Of a stretch of 64,000 bases of DNA, positions 34,433 to 42,627 are shown in pieces. The position numbers were made by a program, and so were the translations under genes. The stretch covers positions 62,001 to 126,000 of the forward strand of contig NZ_JAQQWT010000007.1 of NCBI RefSeq assembly GCF_028610705.1. Reading direction: 5' to 3'. The DNA comes from Halalkalibacter alkalisediminis. GTDB lineage: Bacteria > Bacillota > Bacilli > Bacillales > Bacillaceae_D. Every line of letters starts with the position of its first letter. Position 1 is the first letter of the stretch. Under the pieces are notes generated by a model. That model did no database searches, had not been told where the DNA came from, and saw only the letters and a program-made list of their open reading frames with translations.

Positions 34433-34554
34433 CTCTCTCCACTCCTTTATCTCTTCACCACGTTAATCACTAAGATTCTCATTATCGTACCATAATTCCG
34501 ATCTGTTTGGATTGTTTTTTTATGTTTTCTGAAATTTTTCATTTTATAAAGAAA

Positions 34555-34597
34555 GAGGATGAATTTAAAAGGTATGAGTGACCCTTAATTCAACCTC
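34555..34597. repeat. Hairpin between serC and hit
   Basis: GAGGATGAATT...AAAAGGT faces ACCCTT...AATTCAACCTC around ATGAGTG. The design (long outer arm, inner AAAGGT/ACC) resembles the hairpins at 28.3-28.7 kb. Followed by AAAAAG, not T on plus. No gene lies in 34433-34662. Confidence 0.45.
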
Positions 34598-34662
34598 TTA
34601 AAAAGAGCTTGCCATTGTTGAGCAATGAATGTATCGACTATTTCTACAGTCAGTATGGCTAG

Positions 34663-35097
34663 CTACTTTTTTATAAAAGCGGTGATTTTTGTAGCCATTT
34701 GTTTGAGGTCCTCACCTTTATATTCTGCGCTATGATCTTTCCAAACAGCTCCAAAGCCATCCCCTTTGCCATATCGAGGAATTAAATGAACATGGTAATG
34801 GAAGACCGTTTGTCCAGCGACTTCTCCGTTATTATTAACCATGTTTAAACCTTCAGCATTATAGGTTTGTTTGATTGCTGAAGCAAGTTTAGGCACCACC
34901 GAGTAAATATGCTTTGAAGTTTCCTGAGGTAAATCAAATAGATCAGTATGGTGATTTTTGGGTATTACAAGTGTATGACCTTTAGTTACTTGACTTATAT
35001 CTAAGAAAGCAAGCACGTGCTCATCTTCATAGATTTTTGAAGCTGGAATTTCACCGTTTACAATTTTGCAGAACACGCAATTTTGATCAAGCGTCAT
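34663..35097 (-). CDS. hit: HIT family nucleotide-binding protein
   Basis: A 144-residue HIT-fold hydrolase of the Hit/HinT type, probably acting on nucleoside phosphoramidates or AMP conjugates. C7 and C10 (CVFC) form the N-terminal zinc site of this branch. The catalytic histidine triad HYHVHLIPR is at H100/H102/H104. ATG 35097 lies 8 nt after AAAGGTGAT; the longer frame to 35115 lacks a site. It is adjacent and divergent to the ecs side, as in B. subtilis hit-ecsABC. Confidence 0.94.
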   Translation of the reverse strand: MTLDQNCVFCKIVNGEIPASKIYEDEHVLAFLDISQVTKGHTLVIPKNHHTDLFDLPQETSKHIYSVVPKLASAIKQTYNAEGLNMVNNNGEVAGQTVFHYHVHLIPRYGKGDGFGAVWKDHSAEYKGEDLKQMATKITAFIKK

Positions 35098-35236
35098 TAG
35101 GATCACCTTTCCCATTATTTAGTATAAAACAACTATACATGAGTGCTTGTCCTCATTCAAGTTGCAGAGAAACCAATACAGGAAAGAGGTTCTATTTCTT
35201 CACAAGATGTTTTCATTTCGAAGAGGGGAGTTATGC

Positions 35237-35242
35237 TATAAT
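35237..35242 (+). promoter_or_regulatory. Extended -10 promoter of the PCYCGC lipoprotein gene
   Basis: TGCTATAAT: a perfect -10 with the TGn extension at 35234-35242, 36 bp before the start codon. No clear -35. Confidence 0.5.
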
Positions 35243-35277
35243 GATTTCATCTTGACTTCAAATCCGAGGTGAATATA

Positions 35278-35766
35278 ATGCGAGAATTAGGAATGATAAT
35301 TACTTTGCTTAGTTTGTTCGTTTTCATATTGGTAGGTTGCCAATCAGTGAATCAAGCTTCTGATGAGGTGCATACTGGACATGAAATTTCTATCGGGGAT
35401 CTTCATGAAATAACAGCCTCTACAAATGAACATCCAAAGTTTTTAGACCATTACCATGAATCAATTGTAGATATATATAAAGAAGTTCCCCACTATCAAG
35501 ATTTATTAGAACAAATTCCATGTTACTGTGGTTGTGGGGGATCTGTCGGGCATCGACATACGTATGATTGCTTTATAAGTGAGCATAAAGAAGACGGTTC
35601 AGTTGTCTGGGATGACCATGGGGCGAAGTGCGGAGTCTGTCTAGAGATTGCTCTTTTTTCAATGGAGTTACATGATCAAGGAGCCGGATTTGAAGAAATT
35701 AGAAATTTTATTGACGAACGTTATAAGGAAGGCTATGCAGCCCCAACTGCTACACCAAGCCTTTAA
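35278..35766 (+). CDS. PCYCGC-motif lipoprotein
   Basis: A 162-residue lipoprotein: signal peptide with LVGC (C21), then a domain with the PCYCGC motif (C82, C84, C86) followed by GHRHTYDCF (H92, H94, C98), DDHGAKCGVC (H114, C118, C121). The cysteine/histidine array looks like a metal site. The PCYCGC family has no established function; metal delivery or redox is an inference. ATG 35278 follows GAGGTGA. It is inserted between hit and the ecs operon and has its own promoter and terminator. Confidence 0.82.
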   Translation: MRELGMIITLLSLFVFILVGCQSVNQASDEVHTGHEISIGDLHEITASTNEHPKFLDHYHESIVDIYKEVPHYQDLLEQIPCYCGCGGSVGHRHTYDCFISEHKEDGSVVWDDHGAKCGVCLEIALFSMELHDQGAGFEEIRNFIDERYKEGYAAPTATPSL

Positions 35767-35771
35767 TGTAA

Positions 35772-35805
35772 AAAGAAACCTCCTACAGTCGTAGGAGGTT
35801 TCTTT
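35772..35805 (+). terminator. Intrinsic terminator between the lipoprotein gene and ecsA
   Basis: A perfect 15-bp stem, 35772-35786 with 35791-35805, ends in TTT. Confidence 0.85.
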
Positions 35806-35925
35806 CAAAAAGTGAAAGAGAGAACGTTTCTAAAAGAAAACATGTCGAACGAAGCAAGCCTTTGTCATTTGAGTAGAGAATCTTTCCCTACTTTTGGTAA
35901 GATAGAAGAAGATGAAGGAGTTGTT

Positions 35926-36675
35926 GTGAAAATGACAGATGTCTTAGAAATAAAAGACCTTACGGGTGGATATCATCCTAAGAAACCTGTATTACATAAC
36001 GTTAGTTTTTCGGTCAAAAAAGCAGAGATCGTTGGTTTAATTGGTTTGAATGGAGCGGGGAAAAGTACAACAATTAAACATATCTTAGGTTTGCTCCAAG
36101 CAGAAAAGGGCCAGGTTACAATAGGGGGAAGAACGTTTCAAGATCATGTAAATGACTATAGACGCTCGTATGCATACATACCTGAAACACCCATACTTTA
36201 TGATGAGTTAACTTTATGGGAACATTTAGAGTTAACTGCGCTTGCTTATGGGCTTGACCGAAATCTTTTTCAAGAACGGGCAGAACGACTTTTAGTTGAA
36301 TTTAGAATGCAGAAGATGAAAAAATGGTACCCAAGTCATTTTTCCAAAGGGATGCGCCAAAAAGTTATGATTATGAGTGCTTTCTTGATTGAGCCACCTG
36401 TCTATATCGTAGATGAACCAATCGTCGGATTAGATCCTCTTGGCATTCAATCGTTCTTAAACTTTCTTAGTGATATGAAAAATAAAGGGGCAGCTGTTCT
36501 CATGTCTACACATATTTTGGCAACAGCTGAACGCTATTGTGATCGCTTTGTCATTTTACATCAAGGAAAAGTGGTGTTAGAAGGAACACTTAAGGAGATG
36601 CGTGATCAATTAAAGCTTCCGAATGCGACATTAGACGATATATATATTGAGATGACAAAGGAAGATTTACGATGA
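35926..36675 (+). CDS. ecsA: ABC transporter ATPase EcsA
   Basis: A 249-residue ATPase that drives the EcsB membrane protein. Walker A GLNGAGKST ends near residue 48, Walker B is VYIVDEPIVGLDP, and the signature is FSKGMRQK in place of LSGGQ, as in EcsA. In B. subtilis, Ecs is needed for protein secretion, competence and intramembrane proteolysis by RasP. GTG 35926 lies about 6 nt after GAAGGAG; ATG 35932 two codons later is possible. An open frame upstream to 35812 has no homology and overlaps the terminator. Stop overlaps the ecsB start. Confidence 0.92.
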   Translation: MKMTDVLEIKDLTGGYHPKKPVLHNVSFSVKKAEIVGLIGLNGAGKSTTIKHILGLLQAEKGQVTIGGRTFQDHVNDYRRSYAYIPETPILYDELTLWEHLELTALAYGLDRNLFQERAERLLVEFRMQKMKKWYPSHFSKGMRQKVMIMSAFLIEPPVYIVDEPIVGLDPLGIQSFLNFLSDMKNKGAAVLMSTHILATAERYCDRFVILHQGKVVLEGTLKEMRDQLKLPNATLDDIYIEMTKEDLR

Positions 36676-37883
36676 AGGATGGAATGACGTTATGGCGAGA
36701 GAGGGTTAGCGCGTATTGGAATATGGCCATTCGTTATTTGCGCTTAATAGGAAATAGCGGATTCTTATTTACATTATATGTGTTGATTATCATAGGTAGT
36801 TATTATTATAGTGTGTTGTTAGATTGGTTACCCGATTCATTTCCTGCTGTATGGATTTTTGTCGCTGTGTTTGCCCATTTGTTAACGAGAAGCGGTGTTC
36901 GTACATTTGTAAAACAAGCTGATGTTGTGTTTCTGTTACCTTATGAATCTAAGTTAGGTTCTTATTTTCAGGCATCAAAATGGTACTCACTTGCTTTGCA
37001 AAGTGCCGTAATATTATTAGTCCTAGTTGTTCTTTCACCTTTATTTGGAAAGTACTTAGCCAGTGATGCGGGCAGTTTACTTCTTGTTTTATGGATATTA
37101 ATTATGGCAAAAGGCTGGAATATCTTTGCTAGTTGGGAAGAACAACGGTTTCAAAGTGATTATGAGAGAAATACTCATTTCCTTTTAAGAGGGATTGTTA
37201 ATATCATTTTTACGTTCTTCCTTTTTTCAGGAGCTAATGTCCTTTTTATTGCGGCAATATTTGTGATCATGTTAGGTCTTTATCAATTGTATTATAAAAA
37301 GCTAGCGCAACAGCTATCAATTAAGTGGGACCATCTGGTTGAAGTTGAGCAAAGTATGCTGCTCTTCTTTTACCGTATTGCTAATTCTTTTACGGATGTC
37401 CCTCAACTTAAGAATAAAGTTCGACCTAGAAACTATTTAAGCTGGTTATTGAAGGGGATCACCGATTCTAACAAATCAGTTTACCACTTCTTGTTTGTTA
37501 GATCTTTTTTACGTTCAAATGATTATGGTGGTATCTATATTAGACTTATCCTGATATCTAGCGTTGTTTTGATTGCTTTACCAAGTGGTTGGCTACAGCT
37601 ACTTGTCTTTCTATTATTTATGCATATGGTGACGACCCAACTATCCACTCTTTGGTATCACTATGATACAAATATGTGGGTCGACCTTTACCCAGTTGAA
37701 CTTAACGAGAAAAAAGATGCCTTAACTCAACTATCGTTTCGGTTGCTTCTCATTATGACAGGTATTCAACTTGGAGTTCTTATTGTTACGTCAACATGGA
37801 AAATTACAATTGCCGCCTTATTAATAGGTGGGGCCTATAGCTTTATTGGCAGTCAGAAGTTCATTCATAAAAGAAGAAAGTAG
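36672..37883 (+). CDS. ecsB: ABC transporter membrane subunit EcsB
   Basis: A 403-residue polytopic protein with about 8-10 helices and short charged loops; the EcsB family length is about 400. It pairs with EcsA, whose stop codon it overlaps by 4 bp (ATGA). The N-terminus LWRERVSAYWNMAIRYLRLI, the central FVKQADVVFLLPYE and the C-terminal YDTNMWVDLYPVELNEKK are typical of EcsB. The transported substrate is unknown. Confidence 0.9.
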   Translation: MKDGMTLWRERVSAYWNMAIRYLRLIGNSGFLFTLYVLIIIGSYYYSVLLDWLPDSFPAVWIFVAVFAHLLTRSGVRTFVKQADVVFLLPYESKLGSYFQASKWYSLALQSAVILLVLVVLSPLFGKYLASDAGSLLLVLWILIMAKGWNIFASWEEQRFQSDYERNTHFLLRGIVNIIFTFFLFSGANVLFIAAIFVIMLGLYQLYYKKLAQQLSIKWDHLVEVEQSMLLFFYRIANSFTDVPQLKNKVRPRNYLSWLLKGITDSNKSVYHFLFVRSFLRSNDYGGIYIRLILISSVVLIALPSGWLQLLVFLLFMHMVTTQLSTLWYHYDTNMWVDLYPVELNEKKDALTQLSFRLLLIMTGIQLGVLIVTSTWKITIAALLIGGAYSFIGSQKFIHKRRK

Positions 37884-37887
37884 TCAT

Positions 37888-38004
37888 GACTTAAAACAGA
37901 AACTGACCGATGCAGAACCTTCTGTTTTCATTACAGGTGGAAATAGAGAGTACGATATGCTTAAATATGGCAACAAGTATTTAAAGAGAGGTTTAGGTAC
38001 GTAA
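37888..38004 (+). pseudogene. Coding-like open stretch after ecsB, unidentified remnant
   Basis: After the ecsB stop, another frame stays open for 38 codons and reads naturally (EPSVFITGGNREYDMLKYGN, then KYLKRGLGT) before TAA at 38002-38004. It has no start codon or ribosome site of its own. I cannot assign a family. It may be the tail of a lost gene or chance. It lies within the 262-bp gap between ecsB and ecsC. Confidence 0.25.
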
Positions 38005-38145
38005 AACAGGCGTGAAAGAAAAATATAAGTACTCAAAAGTGCTTTAAGTAGCCTATACATGATTAAAGACAGCAAAAGTAAGTGGCCTTGCTATATGCTT
38101 ATAGTTTTTCAGAAGAGATAATTTTTCTGTAAAGGAGTGGTCTCG

Positions 38146-38871
38146 ATGTATGAAACACAGGTTGCTGAGGAGCTTTCGAGGTGGAAGCGAAAGTTAGAAA
38201 AAAGACCTTCAATGGTAGGACGTTATACAAAAGGCTTACAAATGAAGATGAACAAATTAATACCCGAGAAAGTTCATAGTGTAGTTACAGCTAGTATTAA
38301 GAATATGGTTCATGCTACATTAGTTGGCTCTGAATATACGACTAAGAAACAACCAGAAGAAGCCTTAAGCTTAAAAGAACGCGAAGAGAAAGTATTTAGT
38401 ATCATGAAATCTTATAAGCGAACAGCGGCTCTTGAAGGAGCTGGAACAGGAGCAGGAGGAATCTTGCTCGGAATGGTTGATTTTCCGTTACTTTTAAGTA
38501 TTAAGATGAAATTTTTATTTGATACGGCAGCGGCCTATGGGTATGATGTGAGAGATTATCGAGAACGTTTATTTGTGCTTTATCTTTTTCAATTGGCATT
38601 TGCAAGAGAAGAGAAGCGCTCGCTGTTAGTTGAGAAGTTAGAAAAGTGGGATTTCGAAAAAGAGAGGTTGCCTGAAAAAGAGGAGTATTTAGCTACCTTC
38701 GACTGGAAGGCGTTTCAACTTGATTATCGTGATTATATTGACTTGCCTAAGATGTTACAACTGATTCCGGGCGTTGGAGCAGTAGTTGGAGCTGTTGCTA
38801 ATTACCATTTTATAGATGTGCTTGGTGAGACGGCTATGAATGGGTATCGGATTAGGTGGCTTTCGGAATGA
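38146..38871 (+). CDS. ecsC: EcsC family protein
   Basis: A 241-residue protein, mostly helical, with an EcsC-domain glycine-rich stretch ALEGAGTGAGGILLGMVDFP near the middle and a second hydrophobic one, IPGVGAVVGAVANY, near the C-terminus. The role of EcsC is unknown even in B. subtilis, where it is third in the ecs operon. Here a 262-bp gap separates it from ecsB. ATG 38146 follows AAAGGAGTGG; the in-frame GTG 38137 is inside that site. Confidence 0.88.
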   Translation: MYETQVAEELSRWKRKLEKRPSMVGRYTKGLQMKMNKLIPEKVHSVVTASIKNMVHATLVGSEYTTKKQPEEALSLKEREEKVFSIMKSYKRTAALEGAGTGAGGILLGMVDFPLLLSIKMKFLFDTAAAYGYDVRDYRERLFVLYLFQLAFAREEKRSLLVEKLEKWDFEKERLPEKEEYLATFDWKAFQLDYRDYIDLPKMLQLIPGVGAVVGAVANYHFIDVLGETAMNGYRIRWLSE

Positions 38872-38874
38872 AAT

Positions 38875-38924
38875 AAAAGAGGTGGATTCGACTGATAATT
38901 AAATCGGTCGATCCACCTCTTTTT
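38875..38924. terminator. Convergent terminator between ecsC and ccdA
   Basis: AAAAGAGGTGGAT 38875-38887 pairs with ATCCACCTCTTTT 38911-38923; inner TCGACTGAT/ATCGGTCGA extends the stem. T run on one side and A run on the other. Confidence 0.88.
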
Positions 38925-38927
38925 ACA

Positions 38928-39644
38928 TTAAATGGAAAACGGTACGAACCTTGCTAGGTAAGCTGAAATAACGGCAAATTGTCCAGTGAAAAGTAAAATT
39001 CCGAGAACAACCATAATGCCTCCACTTACTTTTTGAATAGCAGGAAGCCATTTATTTAGTCGTCTAACCTTATCTAAGGAACGAGACCATAAAAGGGCTA
39101 CGAGGATAAAAGGAATACCTAAACCAATCGAATAAATAAATAGCATGAACATCCCAGCCCACATCGTTTCTTCTCTCCCAGCTAATAAAAGAATCGATGT
39201 TAGAACAAGCCCGATACATGGTGACCAACCAGTTCCAAATAAAAATCCAAGTAGGACGGAGTTGGCGAAACTAGTTGTTTTCTTAGGTTTCACATGAAGT
39301 TTTTTCTCGCTAATAAGCATTCGAATCGAGATGATCCCCATCATCTGAAGACCAAAAACGGCAATGATAATCCCACCAATTTGTTCAAACAATTGTCTAT
39401 TGCCCCAGAAGGCTTGACCGATAAAAGTCGAGGAAGCTCCTAGGAGAAGAAAAATAGAGGTGAAGCCGATAACAAAGCCGATGCTTCGAGATAATATAAG
39501 TTTTCTCTCTGCACTAATTTGATTATCAACTACATTGGTTCCTGTTAGCTGTGCTAGGTAAGCAGGGACTAATGGGAAAATACAAGGTGATAAAAAGGAA
39601 ACAATACCAGCTAGGAAGGCAAGCCATATCGTAACTTCAGTCAT
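38928..39644 (-). CDS. ccdA: Thiol-disulfide electron carrier CcdA
   Basis: A 238-residue membrane protein with six helices passing electrons from cytoplasmic thioredoxin to extracytoplasmic thiol proteins (cytochrome c maturation and spore synthesis in B. subtilis). The two redox cysteines are C21 in FLSPCIFPLVPAYL and C143 in GTGWSPCIGLVL, at the expected helix positions. Length matches CcdA (235). AAGGATG precedes the start. It is alone on the minus strand. Confidence 0.92.
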   Translation of the reverse strand: MTEVTIWLAFLAGIVSFLSPCIFPLVPAYLAQLTGTNVVDNQISAERKLILSRSIGFVIGFTSIFLLLGASSTFIGQAFWGNRQLFEQIGGIIIAVFGLQMMGIISIRMLISEKKLHVKPKKTTSFANSVLLGFLFGTGWSPCIGLVLTSILLLAGREETMWAGMFMLFIYSIGLGIPFILVALLWSRSLDKVRRLNKWLPAIQKVSGGIMVVLGILLFTGQFAVISAYLARFVPFSI

Positions 39645-39879
39645 ATCAACACATCCTTAATAAATCTAAAAACAAGAGCTTACTAAAGTCTATTCTAGTC
39701 CACTAGAAAGTTATGAATCAAATATTTAAACTCATTCTTTTCATTATAGCTAATTATCCCTTTACTAGTACTTAAAAGTAAAAACGTTCACCGAAAGGTC
39801 AAAAGGTTGAGAAAAAGATCAGTCTTAGGGCGGAGAGCAAACCATTCTGGAGGTCGTCTTCATAAAAGAACAATGATCT

Positions 39880-39885
39880 TACAAT
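39880..39885 (+). promoter_or_regulatory. Candidate -10 of the lia operon promoter
   Basis: TACAAT, 32 bp before liaI. The -35 area (TCTTCA) is poor, as expected for a promoter switched on by a response regulator. Upstream, AGATCAGTCTTAGGGCGGAGAG at about 39818-39838 is a plausible LiaR-box region, not a confirmed one. Confidence 0.35.
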
Positions 39886-39916
39886 GAAAGTAGCTCAAAG
39901 AAGGAGGATAAGTATT

Positions 39917-40333
39917 ATGAAACAAACAGGAAAAGTAATTGGAGGTATTCTTCTCGTTTTCATAGGAGCAAGTATATTGCTTGGAATGCTTGGAATAAAT
40001 TTAGGTGGGTTGTTCGGTCTTGTGATTGGTGGTTGCTTCATTTATTGGGGCTACTCCATTTCTAGAGATAAAGGAAAATGGTCTATTATGAGCATTTTAC
40101 TGGTGGCGTTAGGAACTGTCATTTTTCTAGGAGGTATCGGTGGTGTTGTTAGTTTAGTCATTGGAGCGTTCCTTGTCTACGGTGGATACAAAATGCTCCA
40201 AACAAAGGAGACAGTCGAAGAATCTGAGATTTCCCGCTCAGTTAAATCAAGTTCAACTTATGACAATATTGATGAGGAATTTGCCCAACTAATCGGGGAA
40301 GGGGGAGCAAAAAATGGTCATGAAAAGAATTAG
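39917..40333 (+). CDS. liaI: LiaI family membrane protein
   Basis: A 138-residue protein with four hydrophobic segments in the first 100 residues, rich in GG and GI, and a polar C-terminal tail. In B. subtilis LiaI anchors the phage-shock protein LiaH to the membrane under envelope stress. Its identity rests on size, topology and being first in a liaIHGFSR block. ATG 39917 follows AAGGAGG; an upstream open frame from 39884 is not needed. It overlaps liaH by 20 bp. Confidence 0.82.
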   Translation: MKQTGKVIGGILLVFIGASILLGMLGINLGGLFGLVIGGCFIYWGYSISRDKGKWSIMSILLVALGTVIFLGGIGGVVSLVIGAFLVYGGYKMLQTKETVEESEISRSVKSSSTYDNIDEEFAQLIGEGGAKNGHEKN

Positions 40334-40883
40334 TAGTATCATAAAAGCGTACGTATATGAGGGGTTAGAAAAATTGGAAGATCCGATGTTAATGGCTAAG
40401 CAGTGCATGCGTGACATCCAAGGAGAGATGGATCAGTTAGAAGAAACCATTAAGAAACAAGAAACACATGAAAAGAAATTAGTTCATCAATTAGCAGAAG
40501 CCAAGAAACTTTTTCTTCGAAGGGAAGAGCAAGCAAGAATGACCATTCAAGCAGGTGAAGATGAACTTGCTCGAAAAATCCTAGTTAGCAAAAAGAGAGT
40601 CTGGGAACGAATGACGCAATATGAACAACTAATAAATAAAACGAGAGAAGACTTAAAGGAGCAGAAGGAGGAGCTTGAGAATAGTCAAATCAAGTATGAA
40701 CAAATAAAAGAAAGAAATGTAGATGTAAGGCTAGAAAAAAAAGCGAGGAATCAGATGGAAAGATTTGAGGAATCCGAACAATATAAAACATCAAGCAAAC
40801 ATGAGGATGAATGGGATCAGAAAAAACAGGATGTCGATATTGAGAATGAACTTAATTTGTTAAAAGCAAAAATACAATCATGA
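40314..40883 (+). CDS. liaH: PspA/IM30 family phage-shock protein LiaH (short form)
   Basis: A 189-residue all-helical coiled-coil protein. The N-terminal MKRISSIIKAYVYEGLEKLE, then DPMLMAKQCMRDIQGEMDQ, is the PspA amphipathic helix and first hairpin. It forms ring or filament scaffolds that protect stressed membrane. It is about 35 residues shorter than B. subtilis LiaH (225), lacking part of the C-terminal helices. ATG 40314 lies 7-8 nt after GGGGGAG and overlaps liaI, giving translational coupling. Confidence 0.85.
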   Translation: MVMKRISSIIKAYVYEGLEKLEDPMLMAKQCMRDIQGEMDQLEETIKKQETHEKKLVHQLAEAKKLFLRREEQARMTIQAGEDELARKILVSKKRVWERMTQYEQLINKTREDLKEQKEELENSQIKYEQIKERNVDVRLEKKARNQMERFEESEQYKTSSKHEDEWDQKKQDVDIENELNLLKAKIQS

Positions 40884-40981
40884 AAGAAAGGGAAGGGTTA
40901 TCATGTTAGGCATTCCCTTTTTTCTAGGCTAATGATGAAAAGTTATATAGTATAAAGGGGAGCGAGACAGGAGGTAGGTAA

Positions 40982-41815
40982 ATGAAAAAGTTTATAGGGT
41001 TAGGATTAATTGTTATAGGCTGTGGCTTTTTATCACTGACTATTTCTTCTTTGTTTTCGTCTGGTAAGACACTAAATGAAGGAAACCGATATAGTGAAAA
41101 TGTTGATTCCTTTCAGACCATTGATCTTACAAGTACGAGTCTAGATTGGGACATTCAAAGGTATAGTGGTGATGAGATCATCGTGGAACTTTCAAATGAC
41201 GATAAGCAGGTGAATATTCATTCACGGCAGCAAGGAGATACATTAAAACTTGAAATAAAAGAAGAGGGATTTAAGTTGTTTTCCTTTAATTTTCAGGGAC
41301 GAAACAAAGTGCATGTTCAATTGCCTATTCGATATGAGAATGCTCTAAAGGTTCAAACGGTTTCGGGGGATGTCCATATAAATGATGACTTGAATCTATC
41401 GAGTTGGAGGGTTAAAACCGTATCAGGAGATGTTTTGACGAGAGATCTTTCAGCTACTAAGACAGACATTAATACGACTTCTGGAAATATTCATATACAA
41501 CATATAGATGGTGAGACAGTAAAATTAAACAATGTCTCTGGTGATAGTTTGATTGAGAAACTGACAGGTGAACTCGATGTGAACGCAGTATCAGGAGATA
41601 TTCGAGTAGGTTTAAAGGGAAAATACAGAACTAGTGTAAAGACCGTTTCAGGTGATGTCAATATAGAATTGTATAAAGAGAATACGAATCTAACGATGAA
41701 AACTGTATCAGGAAAAATATTTGTCGATCCTGGTTTTACTGGTAAAATAGGTGATAGTGCGGCTGAAGTAACGGTAAGCACAACGTCAGGAGATATTCGT
41801 GTAACGGAAAGATAG
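40982..41815 (+). CDS. liaG: LiaG: membrane-anchored DUF4097 beta-repeat protein
   Basis: A 277-residue protein: N-terminal transmembrane helix (about 5-24), then a right-handed beta-helix-like domain made of about eight short repeats based on TVSGD (for example QTVSGDVHIN, KTVSGDVLTRD, NAVSGDIRVG, KTVSGDVNIE, STTSGDIRVT). It is the lia operon's adhesin-like protein of unknown function. AGGAGGTAGGTAA precedes ATG 40982. Confidence 0.87.
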   Translation: MKKFIGLGLIVIGCGFLSLTISSLFSSGKTLNEGNRYSENVDSFQTIDLTSTSLDWDIQRYSGDEIIVELSNDDKQVNIHSRQQGDTLKLEIKEEGFKLFSFNFQGRNKVHVQLPIRYENALKVQTVSGDVHINDDLNLSSWRVKTVSGDVLTRDLSATKTDINTTSGNIHIQHIDGETVKLNNVSGDSLIEKLTGELDVNAVSGDIRVGLKGKYRTSVKTVSGDVNIELYKENTNLTMKTVSGKIFVDPGFTGKIGDSAAEVTVSTTSGDIRVTER

Positions 41816-41829
41816 AAAGGGGTGGGAGC

Positions 41830-42627
41830 ATGAAGAAACAAACTATTTTTGGAATAATCATCGTCATCATTGGGCTTAACCTTTTATTTAATTCAATGAA
41901 CCTTTCATCAGGAACCTTCGTTGCCCCACTCATTTTTTTCATGTTAGGCCTTTTCTTTTATAAGCGTAAGCATACCTTTTTAAGTATGCTTTTCTTTATA
42001 GTGAGTATGAGCATTTTCTTTGATCAATTACTAGGTCTGAATTTTCTCTCCTTGCTAATTGCTATTTTAGCCCTTTACTATGGGATTCGTTTGGTCAGGT
42101 CTCCAATTAAGACGAAAAAGGCAAAAGAATTAAAAAGAGACTTGAGAAAGCAAGCAGAAGAGACAGTAATCGAAAAAAAGCAGCATGAAAAAGCAGACTC
42201 AATGAAACCCAAAGGACATCTAGAAGCAGAAGAAGATAGAGAGCGTATCGTTTTTACACCGATTATACGAAGAAGTTTTATAGGTGATATTCATTATACG
42301 GGTGAGTCCTTTGATCTAAACGACTTGACCATTTGGAATGGGATCGGAGACATTCGTATTGATTTATCAAAAGCGATCATACCAGAGGGGGAGATAGTCA
42401 TTATTGTTCAATGCATCATTGGACAAATAGACTTTTATATACCAGAGGACTTAGCTGTCACCATCCAATCTTCTACCATTATTGGAGAAGTTTCATTATT
42501 TCATGAGAAACATGAGGGGATTAATCAGCAATTAAGTATGGCGACTCGTCAATATAAAGAAGCTCCAAGGCGCGTCAAGCTTATATTGTCAACGGTCATC
42601 GGGGAAGTAAAGGTGAGGGCAATATGA
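41830..42627 (+). CDS. liaF: LiaF, negative regulator of LiaRS
   Basis: A 265-residue protein with four hydrophobic segments in the first 95 residues, a basic linker (KTKKAKELKRDLRKQ), and a C-terminal beta domain with GDIHYTGESFDLNDLTIWNG and IGDIRIDLSKAIIPEGE, typical of LiaF/VraT. LiaF holds the LiaS kinase in check. AAAGGGGTGGGAGC precedes ATG. The stop overlaps liaS (ATGA). Confidence 0.9.
   Translation: MKKQTIFGIIIVIIGLNLLFNSMNLSSGTFVAPLIFFMLGLFFYKRKHTFLSMLFFIVSMSIFFDQLLGLNFLSLLIAILALYYGIRLVRSPIKTKKAKELKRDLRKQAEETVIEKKQHEKADSMKPKGHLEAEEDRERIVFTPIIRRSFIGDIHYTGESFDLNDLTIWNGIGDIRIDLSKAIIPEGEIVIIVQCIIGQIDFYIPEDLAVTIQSSTIIGEVSLFHEKHEGINQQLSMATRQYKEAPRRVKLILSTVIGEVKVRAI

Noticed and set aside
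37884-38075. A 63-codon minus-strand frame between ecsB and ecsC.
   Set aside because: No ribosome site; leucine/serine-rich translation typical of antisense AT-rich DNA.
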